Assembly (NCBI GenBank): GCA_026003195.1 | Contig: BPGU01000001.1 | Coordinates: 1,274,835-1,338,834, forward strand | Direction of reading: 5' to 3' | From: Armatimonadota bacterium | Lineage (GTDB): Bacteria; Armatimonadota; HRBIN16 | DNA length: 64,000 nucleotides | Shown here: in pieces, positions 54,444 to 63,122 of the stretch | How positions within the stretch are numbered: position 1 is the stretch's first letter | Layout of the letters: each line of letters starts with the position of its first letter | Notes under the pieces: generated by a model | Databases searched by the model: none | The model's input: only the letters and a program-made list of their open reading frames with translations | Told to the model about the DNA's origin: nothing | Made by a program: the position numbers and the translations under genes

Positions 54444-56303
54444 TCACCCCGCACTGCTACTCCCTCCACCACCGCCCCCACCTCCGCCTCCGCTGAAGCC
54501 ACCTCCACTGCTGGTGCTGGAGGAGAGTGCGCTGGTCAGGTTTTGCAGGTTCTGTACAACGCTCGTCATACCTGCCATGGATTCCGTCCCTAACTTCTGT
54601 CCAGATGCGCTCTGGTACCACTCAGGGCTGGATAGCGCATAGTCGTACTCTTGAGCCATTAGCGCCAGGTTATGTATGAGTTTTTCCGCGACGCCCAGCG
54701 ACACTGCGTACACCAGATACCGCTCCCACAGGGGCAGCAACTCCGGTCCCGCCTCGCGCATGGCGGAGAAATCGGTCATGAACCGTTTGAAAGCATCCCA
54801 GCGCTGGCATTCACGCGCTGCCTCAGGGCTGCGGCGGTGCAGAGACACGGCAGCAATAAGGGATAGCACCACCCCAAGAGGCACCAGAGTAAAGAGGCTG
54901 ACCGGAACGGTTACCAGCGTGCCCACACCGCCCACTATCAGAAGGTTCTTCCAGAAACGCTTCATCGCCCTCTCGCTCTCGGGATCATCCAGCCGGAAAT
55001 AGTGTTGCTCAAACCACTGGCGCAGGTCTTTGCCCCACCCTTCTACAAACCGATACATTTGCGTTTTGCTTCCTGAGGTCTTCTCCGCCCATTGACGGAG
55101 TTCACCCTCTGTCACCGTCTCCCCGTCGCCAGCCTCGAAAAACAACACACGCAACACTTCGCGCTCCAGAGGTTCCAGCACACGCCCCTTACGACCCTGC
55201 GCTTCCACCTTTTCCCCCATGAGCAATGCCTTTCCCATGGGAGTGAGGATGTAACGCCGCTCGGTGCTGCGTAACAAACCCAGTAGAGCCCTGTTTTCGA
55301 ACTCCTCGATACGCAGGTAGCCCAGCCGTGCCGCCTCCAGCACCGTCGCGGAGACACCTTTGACGGTTTCCGACGGGACAGCCTTGCTCTGAGTCAGGAT
55401 GGCAGGTACGACAGCGGGAGGTAAGTCGCGCGGCGGCTCACGCACGTATTCTATTTCGGGCAGCTCCGGCTCGCGTCCATAGCGGTTGTAGGTTACCAGC
55501 AGGTAGCCCATCAACCCGAACCCCAGCAGGATGACCACCGGTATCTCGGCGGCGACCAGCATGCCGACTATTCTGGAGATGCGCTCACGCCGCTGCGCTT
55601 CTCGGAGTTCCTTTTCCGCGAAACGACGCTCCTCTTCTAAAAAAGCCTCGTAACGGTTACTTGCCTGCAGCGGCGCACTGGCGAAAATGGAGGGGTCGAG
55701 CATCACGCGTACTTCCACGAAGCTATCGGTGGGGATGTTCGCCTGTTGTATCTCGGCACGGGTGAAACCCGGGTGGATATCCAGAGCGCCCGGCGCAGCA
55801 CGGCTGTGCACAAACACTTTAAACAACTTCGGGCTGGGAGCTGGGGGCACCAGGATAATCTTCACTTCATCCAGCGGAGCGTGTTCATCCTCTATCGCTT
55901 TCCAGTAAAACTGTGCCACATCCGCATACCTCTGCACCGCATGGCGGATACGGTAACGCAGGAGGAACTTTTTCGTGGTGTTCCGTGCCTGATACTCCCA
56001 GCGCAGCACCGCATACTCGCCTTCGGTGGTCTGAGAGTAGCGCAGCGGTTGTTTGGTATCGGCATCCCAGACGCCGAGATACTCTATCCCGTAGCGTCCG
56101 TACTGCCCTCGCGTACTGCGCTTCAGGTTCGCCCAGCTGAAGGAGCCCGAGAAGCGGAAGACGCGCAGCTCCTCCACCTCGGCGTCGCCGTTCGGCAGAA
56201 GGCGATACGTTTGCGCTATTAGCGGATGGTCATACTCCTTTGCCGTCGCCGTCCCGAGCGTCACGAACAAAAGACACACGCTAACCCAGCATAGTCTTCG
56301 CAT
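54444..56303 (-). CDS. DUF2207 predicted membrane protein
   Basis: 619 aa, ATG 56303. Signal peptide, an extracytoplasmic beta domain with WANLKRSTRGQYGRYGI and a sequence of W/Y-rich strands (residues about 25-230), TM near 250-270, a cytoplasmic domain (winged-helix-like, about 290-440), two more TMs (about 450-495), and a C-terminal low-complexity tail rich in Gly and Ser. This is the standard DUF2207 plan. Co-operonic with lemA. Role unknown. Confidence 0.9.
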   Translation of the reverse strand: MRRLCWVSVCLLFVTLGTATAKEYDHPLIAQTYRLLPNGDAEVEELRVFRFSGSFSWANLKRSTRGQYGRYGIEYLGVWDADTKQPLRYSQTTEGEYAVLRWEYQARNTTKKFLLRYRIRHAVQRYADVAQFYWKAIEDEHAPLDEVKIILVPPAPSPKLFKVFVHSRAAPGALDIHPGFTRAEIQQANIPTDSFVEVRVMLDPSIFASAPLQASNRYEAFLEEERRFAEKELREAQRRERISRIVGMLVAAEIPVVILLGFGLMGYLLVTYNRYGREPELPEIEYVREPPRDLPPAVVPAILTQSKAVPSETVKGVSATVLEAARLGYLRIEEFENRALLGLLRSTERRYILTPMGKALLMGEKVEAQGRKGRVLEPLEREVLRVLFFEAGDGETVTEGELRQWAEKTSGSKTQMYRFVEGWGKDLRQWFEQHYFRLDDPESERAMKRFWKNLLIVGGVGTLVTVPVSLFTLVPLGVVLSLIAAVSLHRRSPEAARECQRWDAFKRFMTDFSAMREAGPELLPLWERYLVYAVSLGVAEKLIHNLALMAQEYDYALSSPEWYQSASGQKLGTESMAGMTSVVQNLQNLTSALSSSTSSGGGFSGGGGGGGGGGSSSAG

Positions 56304-56373
56304 CGCACACCTCTGAGGGAACGCTGTTACTCATTTCGACACTCTCTGAGGGAAACCTGTTTCTTACAGAAGC

Positions 56374-56505
56374 GTGTATCGAGAGGACGAGGGCGAACCC
56401 GCGCACCCTGCAAGAGGATAGCGGAATGGAGAATCCCTCGTGGATAGGGAACTATTTTGCCCTTTCTCGCAGTATTTACGCTTGGATACACATATTTAGT
56501 GTATC
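56374..56505. promoter_or_regulatory. Operator-like GATACAC palindrome upstream of the fasciclin gene
   Basis: GATACAC (56485-56491), 7-bp AT-rich centre, GTGTATC (56499-56505), a perfect inverted repeat 34 bp before the ATG. A lone extra half-site GTGTATC occurs at 56374-56380. AT-rich surroundings fit a promoter, but clear -35/-10 boxes cannot be fixed. Could bind a TetR- or GntR-like regulator; none is adjacent. Confidence 0.45.
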
Positions 56506-56538
56506 TAAACAAAAACAACTATCTCGGAGGAGGAACGG

Positions 56539-57048
56539 ATGAGGTTCTGGCAGCGTTTGCACCTGATAGGTGCCGTGTTGTTCGCTTTAGGCTGGTTCGT
56601 TACCTCCGCGGCTCGCGCTGCGGAGAAGGACATCGTGGACACCGCCATCGCAGCAGGCAACTTCAAGACTCTGGTGAAGCTGGTGCAGGAGGCAGGGCTT
56701 GTGGATGCCCTGCGTGGTGAGGGGCCATTCACCGTTTTCGCTCCCACGGACGAAGCATTCGCCAAGCTGCCCAAGGCAACGGTAGACGCCCTGCTGAAGG
56801 ATAAGGAAGCGCTTCGTCAGGTACTGCTTTACCACGTGGTGAGCGGCAAGGTGACCTCCGACTAGGTAGTCAACCTCAAAAGCGCGAAGACCCTGCAGGG
56901 TAGCAACATTCGTATCAACGCCTCCAAGGGCAAAGTGAAGATTAATCAGGCAAACGTGGTGAAGGCAGACATCCATTGCACCAATGGCGTCATACACGTC
57001 ATTGACCGCGTGATTCTGCCGCCCAAGCAGACGAAGAAGAGCTACTAA
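56539..57048 (+). pseudogene. Fasciclin-domain secreted protein with in-frame amber codon
   Basis: ATG after GGAGGA. Signal peptide ([19 protein letters not shown]), then a complete FAS1 domain: [46 protein letters not shown], then TAG (56863-56865, codon 109), then VVNLKSAKTLQGSN..., H1/H2 end T-N-G-V-I-H-V-I-D-R-V-I-L-P. The reading frame continues without any other lesion to TAA 57046. A single base (GAG or similar to TAG) explains the break. It may be a fresh pseudogene, a sequencing error, or readthrough. FAS1 proteins mediate surface adhesion. Confidence 0.85.
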
Positions 57049-57057
57049 TTGCCGACA

Positions 57058-57094
57058 GGTGCAGGAGGATACGAACCTCCTGCACCACCGTTTT
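57058..57094 (+). terminator. Intrinsic terminator after the fasciclin gene
   Basis: GGTGCAGGAGG (57058-57068), 7-nt loop, CCTCCTGCACC (57076-57086), perfect 11-bp stem, then ACCG and TTTT (57091-57094). The short T run begins four bases after the stem. Confidence 0.7.
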
Positions 57095-57110
57095 GGGGTA
57101 TCATCGATAC

Positions 57111-57533
57111 GTGGCACGTATTCTACTCTTCCAGCAAAACCTGTTGCTCCGGCTCTCCTTGTGGTCTATCGCCAGCGTGTTCTCAGGAGGCATCTTCGCT
57201 TTGATGGCTCCCCCTCATTCGTTCTGGGCAGCGTTTGGAGGCATGAACGCTGCGTGGGGACTGGTGAATCTGCTCATTGCCAGCCTGGGTCTATACGGTG
57301 TGATGAAGAAGATGCGTACAGGCATCGTAGACGAAACTCGTGAAAAACAGCGCCTGCAACGGCTACTCGCTGTGAACGCCGGGCTCGATGTGATTTACAT
57401 AGCTGTCGGCGTAGCCCTGGCTACAGAAGGCAAAACCCCTTTGTGGCAGGGTTTTGGATGGGGTATCCTCTTGCAAGGAGGCTTTCTTTTCCTTTTCGAC
57501 ACATTCTACTACTATCGCGGAGGCAAACGATGA
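57111..57533 (+). CDS. DUF6992-like membrane protein
   Basis: 140 aa from GTG 57111 (upstream TTG 57093 lies within the terminator tail). Three to four TM segments: LRLSLWSIASVFSGGIFAL, AWGLVNLLIASLGLYGV, VNAGLDVIYIAVGVALA and GWGILLQGGFLFLFD. The LLAVNAGLDVIYIAVG and GGFLFLFD blocks match small uncharacterised membrane proteins of this family. Overlaps the SDR gene (ATGA). No function known. The start is uncertain. Confidence 0.65.
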   Translation: MARILLFQQNLLLRLSLWSIASVFSGGIFALMAPPHSFWAAFGGMNAAWGLVNLLIASLGLYGVMKKMRTGIVDETREKQRLQRLLAVNAGLDVIYIAVGVALATEGKTPLWQGFGWGILLQGGFLFLFDTFYYYRGGKR

Positions 57534-58252
57534 ACCCACTTTCGGAAAAGGTCGTGCTCATTACCGGTGGAACCAGCGGTATCGGTCTGGCGACTGCAAA
57601 GCTACTGATAGATCAAGGAGCGTACGTCGGTGTCTGCGGACTTTCTGCCGAAAGTGTTGCCCACACGATGTCTTTAGACCCTTCTGGCGACTCGCTGTTG
57701 GCGATGCAGGCAGATGTTCGCCGGCGCGAGGACTGCCAGCGTTTCGTAGAGCAGGTGGTGCTGCATTTCGGTCAGCTGGATGCGGTGATACACTCCGCAG
57801 GCGTCGGGCATCTGGGCGCTTTCGCGGATACCGATGACAGCACGTATGACCGCCTTTTCGACACCAACGTCAAGGGGTTGTATCACATCGTGCAGAGCGC
57901 ATTGCCACATTTAGCTGCATCGGGTGGAGGACAGATTGTAGCCATTGCGGGCATCCTGGGCATCAAGCCTCTGGCAAACGCCAGCATCTATGCCGCGAGC
58001 AAGTATGCAGTGGTGGGCATGTGCCAGTCACTGTCACACGAGCTGCGACGCCAAAATATCCGCGTGAGCGTGCTTTGCCCGTCTGGCGTAGACAGTCCCT
58101 TCTGGGAGGGTATTCCCGGAAAGCCTCGCGCGGACATGCTGCTCCAGCCTGAGGATGTGGCACAGGCAGTGGTGCAGGTTCTGCAGTTGCCTGCGCACGT
58201 GGCGCCCAACCTGTTTGTGCTGCAGCACATCCATCACCAGCTATGGCCATGA
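57530..58252 (+). CDS. Short-chain dehydrogenase/reductase with atypical active site
   Basis: 240 aa from ATG 57530 (overlaps previous stop, GGAGG upstream). Rossmann nucleotide loop [15 protein letters not shown], and Y-A-A-S-K with Tyr154 and Lys158. The catalytic Ser, normally 13 residues before the Tyr in N-I-[SG]-S, is missing: the segment reads V-A-I-A-G-I-L-G, with Gly141 at that place. The C-terminal part is FabG-like in length. It may be a low-activity or binding-only SDR, or use another residue. Followed by uvsE. Confidence 0.85.
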   Translation: MNPLSEKVVLITGGTSGIGLATAKLLIDQGAYVGVCGLSAESVAHTMSLDPSGDSLLAMQADVRRREDCQRFVEQVVLHFGQLDAVIHSAGVGHLGAFADTDDSTYDRLFDTNVKGLYHIVQSALPHLAASGGGQIVAIAGILGIKPLANASIYAASKYAVVGMCQSLSHELRRQNIRVSVLCPSGVDSPFWEGIPGKPRADMLLQPEDVAQAVVQVLQLPAHVAPNLFVLQHIHHQLWP

Positions 58253-59112
58253 TACGTTGGGGCTATCCCTGCGAGAACCTGACTCTGGACGCTTCCACCA
58301 ACCACACGCTGCAGCTGCGCAATCTGGGGGAAGAACGTGTGCGCGAGAAGTTCGAGCAGAACCTGAGCGACCTGTGGCGTATGCTTCGGTGGAACGTCCA
58401 GCAGGGCATCGCTCTCTTTCGCATCGGACAACACCTGATACCCTTTGCGTCGCATCCTGCTTTCCCTTATGACTGGCAAAGGCTACATACCGCCGCACTG
58501 CGTGAGGTGGGCAAGTTCGCCATGGAACACGCTTTGCGCCTCTCCATGCACCCGGGTCAATACGTCAACGTGGGCAGTCCTCGCCCAGAGGTTGTGGAGC
58601 GTTCGCTGGCAGAGCTGCGCTACTCCGCGCAGGTGCTGGACGCGCTGGGATTACCTGATGGCGTGTTGATTATACATCTGGGCGGAGTTTACGAAGGGCA
58701 GAGCGCTACAGCACGACGCATCGTACAGCACCTGCGAGGTGAGCCACAGATTCTATGCTGGCTTGCTCTAGAACACGATGAAAGGCTGTGGAGTTTGCGT
58801 CAAGTGGTCTCTGTGGCGGAAAGGCTCGGAGTGCCCGTGATTGTGGACAACCTGCACCATCGGCTGAACCCTGATGGGCTGACGCTGCGTGAGGCAATAC
58901 GTCTTGCCGTTGCCACCTGGGGACATCGAAGAGCCAAAGTACACCTCTCCTCACAGGATACTGAAAAACGCCCAGGAGCGCATGCCGCTCGCATCTCCCC
59001 CGAAGACCATTGTGAGCTGCTGGATGCTCTGGATGGCGCAGAGGTAGACGTGATGGTCGAGGCGAAGGATAAGGAACTTGCTGTGTTGTCTCTCATGCAT
59101 TCAGTGCGGTGA
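58249..59112 (+). CDS. uvsE: UV damage endonuclease UvsE
   Basis: 287 aa from ATG 58249, overlapping the SDR stop (ATGA); ATG 58243 is an alternative. TIM-barrel enzyme that nicks DNA 5' to UV dimers and other lesions, independent of UvrABC. Seen: R-W-G-Y-P-C-E-N at the start, [58 protein letters not shown] and [10 protein letters not shown] near the end. His/Glu metal ligands are intact. In an operon with an unrelated SDR; repair of UV damage fits a surface or hot-spring lifestyle, which is inference. Confidence 0.92.
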   Translation: MIRWGYPCENLTLDASTNHTLQLRNLGEERVREKFEQNLSDLWRMLRWNVQQGIALFRIGQHLIPFASHPAFPYDWQRLHTAALREVGKFAMEHALRLSMHPGQYVNVGSPRPEVVERSLAELRYSAQVLDALGLPDGVLIIHLGGVYEGQSATARRIVQHLRGEPQILCWLALEHDERLWSLRQVVSVAERLGVPVIVDNLHHRLNPDGLTLREAIRLAVATWGHRRAKVHLSSQDTEKRPGAHAARISPEDHCELLDALDGAEVDVMVEAKDKELAVLSLMHSVR

Positions 59113-59165
59113 AAAAACGGCGTTTGGCGATTCTGCAGAGCAGCGACCTCACTTGCCTTTCAGCG

Positions 59166-59195
59166 TTGAAACCTGACCTTCCTGTATGCTATACT
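59166..59195 (+). promoter_or_regulatory. Promoter for cysE-cysS
   Basis: TTGAAA (59166-59171), 18-bp spacer, TATACT (59190-59195). Start near 59202, a 30-nt leader before ATG 59234; too short for a T-box. Confidence 0.7.
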
Positions 59196-59233
59196 TCTTT
59201 ATACCAGCGTGACAAGAACCGAAAGGCTAGCCT

Positions 59234-59989
59234 ATGTGGCGTATTTGGCAACGTATTCGGGAAGACATCCAGACCGTCTTCCAGAAAGACCCGGCGGCGC
59301 GCAGTGTGTGGGAGGTGCTGACCTACCCGGGCTTGCACGCCATCTGGATGCATCGTATCGCTCACTGGCTGTGGAACCATCGTCTGTTGTTCCTCGCCCG
59401 CTTGCTGTCGCAAATCAACCGCTTCCTCACCGGAATCGAAATCCATCCGGGAGCGAAAATCGGACGACGATTTTTCATCGATCACGGCATGGGCGTGGTG
59501 ATTGGCGAGACCGCCGAAATCGGCGACGATGTGCTGATGTATCACCAGGTCACGCTGGGCGGAACTACTCTGGAGCGTGTGAAACGCCATCCTACTATCG
59601 GCAACAACGTGCTGATTGGCATGGGCGCGAAGATTATCGGTCCCATCACCATTGGCGACAACTGCCGCATCGGCGCGAATGCTGTGGTGAATAAAGACGT
59701 GCCACCCAATTGCACGGTGGTGGGCGTGCCCGGGCGCATCGTGATCCGGGACGGCAAGCGCGTGGAAGAGCCACCGCCCGTGATGGATAACGTCATCAAC
59801 AAGATCGACCCCGAAGACGAAATCATTCAGAACCTGCGCCAGCAAATAGAGCTGCTGCAACAGCAGGTGGAGCTTTTGCAAAAGCAGATTGACCAGCAGA
59901 ACGAGCAGTTTCAACAAGAGCTGGAGAGCGTTCGTTACCACACCCTAACACACGCACACCACGATGAGGGAGAAACATGCTGCCGCTGA
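59234..59989 (+). CDS. cysE: Serine O-acetyltransferase with C-terminal coiled coil
   Basis: 251 aa, ATG 59234. Left-handed beta-helix acetyltransferase making O-acetylserine for cysteine synthesis. Helical N-terminus [16 protein letters not shown], then hexapeptide repeats: [74 protein letters not shown]. After the usual end V-V-G-V-P-G-R-I-V, about 80 extra residues follow, including a regular coiled coil ([20 protein letters not shown]) and a His-rich end. The feedback-sensitive C-terminal tail of the classical enzyme is replaced by this, so regulation may differ. Overlaps cysS by 13 bp. Confidence 0.95.
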   Translation: MWRIWQRIREDIQTVFQKDPAARSVWEVLTYPGLHAIWMHRIAHWLWNHRLLFLARLLSQINRFLTGIEIHPGAKIGRRFFIDHGMGVVIGETAEIGDDVLMYHQVTLGGTTLERVKRHPTIGNNVLIGMGAKIIGPITIGDNCRIGANAVVNKDVPPNCTVVGVPGRIVIRDGKRVEEPPPVMDNVINKIDPEDEIIQNLRQQIELLQQQVELLQKQIDQQNEQFQQELESVRYHTLTHAHHDEGETCCR

Positions 59990-61392
59990 GAATCTACAAC
60001 AGCCTCACCCGACGCGAAGAGGAGTTTGTGCCGCGTGAACCCGGAAAGGTGTCCATTTACGCCTGCGGTCTCACCGTACAGGGACCGCCCCATGTGGGGC
60101 ACGTACGAGGAGCTATAGTATTCGACGCGATTCGCCGATGGTTCATGCACCTGGGCTACGAGGTGCACATGGTGCAAAACTTCACCGACATCGACGACAA
60201 GATTATCGCTGCCGCCGCTAAAGAAGGTATTACGCCCGCAGAGGTGGCGGACAAATACGCCCGCAAGTACATCGAAGTGATGGAGCGACTGGGCATCCTG
60301 CCGGTACAGTACTGTCGCGTCACGGAGAACATTGACGAGATCGTCGCCATGATACAAAGGCTGATTGAGAAAGGGCACGCCTACGTGGTGGACGGTGACG
60401 TGTACTACGACGTGTCCAGCTTCCCCGAATACGGCAAGCTCTCCGGGCGCAATCTGGAGGAGGTGCGCGCCGGTTACCGCATCGAAGTGGACGAGCGCAA
60501 GGATGACCCCGCCGACTTTGCTCTCTGGAAAGCAGCAAAACCCGGCGAGCCGTACTGGGAAAGCCCCTGGGGCAAGGGGCGGCCCGGCTGGCACATCGAA
60601 TGCTCTGCGATGAGCCTGAAGTATCTGGGACCGGGCTTCGACATCCACGCGGGTGGCAACGACCTGGTGTTTCCCCACCACGAGAACGAAATCGCTCAAA
60701 GTGAGGCGTACCTGGACGGAACTTTTGCCCGCTACTGGATGCACTGGGGATCGGTGAACCTGCGCCAGGAGAAGATGAGCAAGTCGGTGGGCAACTTCTT
60801 CACTGCTGAGGAGATCCTGTCGGAGTTCGAGCCGGACGTGCTGCGCCTGTTCCTGTTATCCACCGCTTACCGCAGCCCGATTGAGTTCAGCCGGGAGCGG
60901 ATGCAAGAGACCCAATCCGCCCTGCAACGTATCCGAACAGCCCTGCGCAATGCGCAACGGGTGCTCCGGGAGGGCGTAGACGACGCGCCCATCGCGCAGA
61001 GATACTACGAACGCTTTGCCAATGCGATGAACAGCGACTTCAACACCGCCGCGGCGATTTCGGTGCTGTTCGATGCGGTGAGCGAAATCAACCGTCTGAC
61101 CACCGACCTGCAGATTCACAACAACCCGGAGGCAAAAGCGAATCTTGCCTCACTGGTGGCAACGGTACGACTGTTCGGTAACCTGCTGGGCATCCAGAAG
61201 CTGGAAGAGGAAGAGCGTGGTCTGGACGATGCCTTCGCCCTGCAGCTGATTGAAAAAGCCATCGCCTGGCGCCAAATGGCGCGGGAGAAACGCGAATGGG
61301 CTATTGCCGACCGTATCCGCGATGACCTGCGCGAACTCGGCATCATTCTGGAAGATAGCGTCACAGGCACAACGTGGAGACGAAGCTCCTGA
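59977..61392 (+). CDS. cysS: Cysteinyl-tRNA synthetase
   Basis: 471 aa; class I aaRS. HIGH-like [15 protein letters not shown]-type E-K-M-S-K-S-V-G-N, zinc ligands Cys (IYACGLTV), Cys (WHIECSAMS) and H-H-E ([13 protein letters not shown]). DALR and C-terminal helix domain present. The cysE-cysS pairing is common and couples cysteine supply with its use in translation. Overlaps vanW by 19 bp. Confidence 0.97.
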   Translation: MLPLRIYNSLTRREEEFVPREPGKVSIYACGLTVQGPPHVGHVRGAIVFDAIRRWFMHLGYEVHMVQNFTDIDDKIIAAAAKEGITPAEVADKYARKYIEVMERLGILPVQYCRVTENIDEIVAMIQRLIEKGHAYVVDGDVYYDVSSFPEYGKLSGRNLEEVRAGYRIEVDERKDDPADFALWKAAKPGEPYWESPWGKGRPGWHIECSAMSLKYLGPGFDIHAGGNDLVFPHHENEIAQSEAYLDGTFARYWMHWGSVNLRQEKMSKSVGNFFTAEEILSEFEPDVLRLFLLSTAYRSPIEFSRERMQETQSALQRIRTALRNAQRVLREGVDDAPIAQRYYERFANAMNSDFNTAAAISVLFDAVSEINRLTTDLQIHNNPEAKANLASLVATVRLFGNLLGIQKLEEEERGLDDAFALQLIEKAIAWRQMAREKREWAIADRIRDDLRELGIILEDSVTGTTWRRSS

Positions 61393-62831
61393 AGAAACAG
61401 GGAAGTCATCCCACAGGCTCCGGCATCGGCAACCGCTACGCGCTGCTGCTCTTCCTGCTGATGGGCGTAGCGGTGCTGGCAGGTGCTGCTTCTTTTCAAC
61501 TCCAGCAGGGCGGAAACCGCTTTCCCCCTGGCTGGCGTATCGCCGGGGTAGACGTATCCGGCAGGAGCCTTGCTCAGGCGCGACAGCAACTACAGCAGTT
61601 CGCGCAGGTATGGGAACAGGCATCCCTGAAGATAGAGGGGCAGGATGCAAACGGTGTAACGCGCTGGCACGACTACGTCACCCGCAAACAGCTGGGAGCC
61701 GCTATAGATGTGGACGCCTCCCTGCAAAACGCCTGGCAGCAGGTTCAAAAATATCCTCCCTTCATGCGCATGGTGCTGACATGGGTTCGCCGGCAGACAG
61801 GCAAAGACATCGAAGCCATTGTGCGCGTAGACCACGCGCGAATGCAGAAATGGTTGCGAGAACGCCAACAGCGTGTAGAATCTCCGCCGCGCGATGCCCG
61901 GGTGCGCTACATATCCGCCGGGCGATGGGAAGCCCTGCCTGAGCAGAACGGTGTTCGCCTCACCGGCGACGCTGCCGAAAGGCTGGCAGACGCTCTACGA
62001 CAGTCCAGCAGCACCTGCATCCTGCCACTGGAGGAGGTACCACCCCGAATCACTCGTCAGCACCTTCAGCAAATCAACTCCGAGTGGACAGTGGTGAGCA
62101 CACATTTCTCAGAGCGAGAACGCAATCGTGCGCACAACATCCGCAAGGCAGCGGAAAGCATCAACGGTATTGTCTTGCTGCCCGGAGACGAGTTCTCTTA
62201 CAACAAAGTGGTTGGTCCGCGCACCCTCCAGGAGGGTTTCCGTCGTGCCCCCGTCATTGTGAAAGGCGAGCTGGTGCCGGGTGACGGCGGAGGGGTATGT
62301 CAGGTCTCCACCACTGTGTATATGGCGGCACTGCAAGCGGGCTTGCAGATAGTACAGCGCAGTCATCACGCTTTTCCCATCCACTACGCACCGCCCGGGC
62401 TGGACGCAACAGTCGTCTACGGGGCGATAGACCTGCGCTTCCGCAACAACACCCCATCCCCGATCGCCCTGGTTACCGAGGCGAAGTCAGGCAGGATGAC
62501 CGTACGGGTGCTTGGCTCCTCCGCTCACAAGCGCAAGGTGACCATCCAGCGCATCACACACGCCGTGATTCCCGCGCCCGTGAAGACTTTCCCTACCCCC
62601 AACCTGCCGACGGGTGTGCGGAAGGTCACCGACAAAGGGCAACGCGGCTGGCGCGTGAGCGTGTATCGCCTTATCGAAGAGCCGGGCAAGCCTCCCGTGC
62701 GCGAGAAGGTCGCTACCGACTACTACCGCCCGCAGGCGCGTATCGTGCTGGTCGGACAGGGACAACCGGAGCAGCAAACACCCTCTGCTCCATCCCTTCC
62801 GTCCGAATCGCCCACAGAGGAGCAGCTGTAG
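61374..62831 (+). CDS. VanW family protein
   Basis: 485 aa from GTG 61374, overlapping cysS. Short cytoplasmic N-terminus, TM near 25-42, a PG_binding_4-like domain (about 45-170), then the VanW domain (about 235-380) with VLLPGDEFSYNKVVGPRT, G-G-G-V-C-Q-V-S-T-T-V-Y-M-A-A, HHAFPIHYAPPGLDATVVYG and DLRFRNNTPSPI. C-terminal G5-like or linker stretch, Pro-rich end. VanW occurs next to vancomycin-resistance genes but is general and its chemistry is unknown; here probably cell-envelope related. No van genes are near. Confidence 0.92.
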   Translation: METKLLKKQGSHPTGSGIGNRYALLLFLLMGVAVLAGAASFQLQQGGNRFPPGWRIAGVDVSGRSLAQARQQLQQFAQVWEQASLKIEGQDANGVTRWHDYVTRKQLGAAIDVDASLQNAWQQVQKYPPFMRMVLTWVRRQTGKDIEAIVRVDHARMQKWLRERQQRVESPPRDARVRYISAGRWEALPEQNGVRLTGDAAERLADALRQSSSTCILPLEEVPPRITRQHLQQINSEWTVVSTHFSERERNRAHNIRKAAESINGIVLLPGDEFSYNKVVGPRTLQEGFRRAPVIVKGELVPGDGGGVCQVSTTVYMAALQAGLQIVQRSHHAFPIHYAPPGLDATVVYGAIDLRFRNNTPSPIALVTEAKSGRMTVRVLGSSAHKRKVTIQRITHAVIPAPVKTFPTPNLPTGVRKVTDKGQRGWRVSVYRLIEEPGKPPVREKVATDYYRPQARIVLVGQGQPEQQTPSAPSLPSESPTEEQL

Positions 62832-62904
62832 ATGTAGCCCTTTACAATGCCCCGGCATTGGTGTATAGTGGTTCATGGCGCTCTGTTTGGGAGGTGGTGC
62901 TACT

Positions 62905-63120
62905 GTGCAGACTATCACAGACAAAATTCGTTTTCTACTGGATACTAATGTTTGGCTAGAAAGTGATCGTATTATTGTGGTGATGACCCAGTATTCTTTA
63001 GACTTCGATGACGCTTACCACTACGTAGCTGCGGAAAGATTCGGGCTGCAGCTGGTCAGCTTCGACCGTGACTTTGACCAAACCCCTCTTAGAAGGCTAC
63101 ACCCTAGCGAGGTCACATAA
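62905..63120 (+). pseudogene. PIN-domain protein with internal deletion
   Basis: 71 codons from GTG 62905 (GGAGGTGG upstream). The N-terminal piece K-I-R-F-L-L-D-T-N-V-W-L-E is a PIN-domain start; the remainder S-D-R-I-I-V-V-M-T-Q...LDFDDAYHYVAAERFGLQLVSFDRDFD is a PIN-domain end (H-x-D-F-D-D-A, then S-F-D-R-D-F). In full-length relatives about 60 residues lie between them, including the first set of active-site acids. Here the two ends are fused in frame, so the PIN fold cannot be complete. Probably an ex-VapC-like toxin gene; whether it still does anything is unknown. Confidence 0.7.
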
Positions 63121-63122
63121 CA

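Noticed and set aside
61374..62831. Vancomycin-resistance cluster
   Set aside because: Only a VanW-like protein is present; no vanH, vanA/B ligase, vanX or two-component genes nearby.
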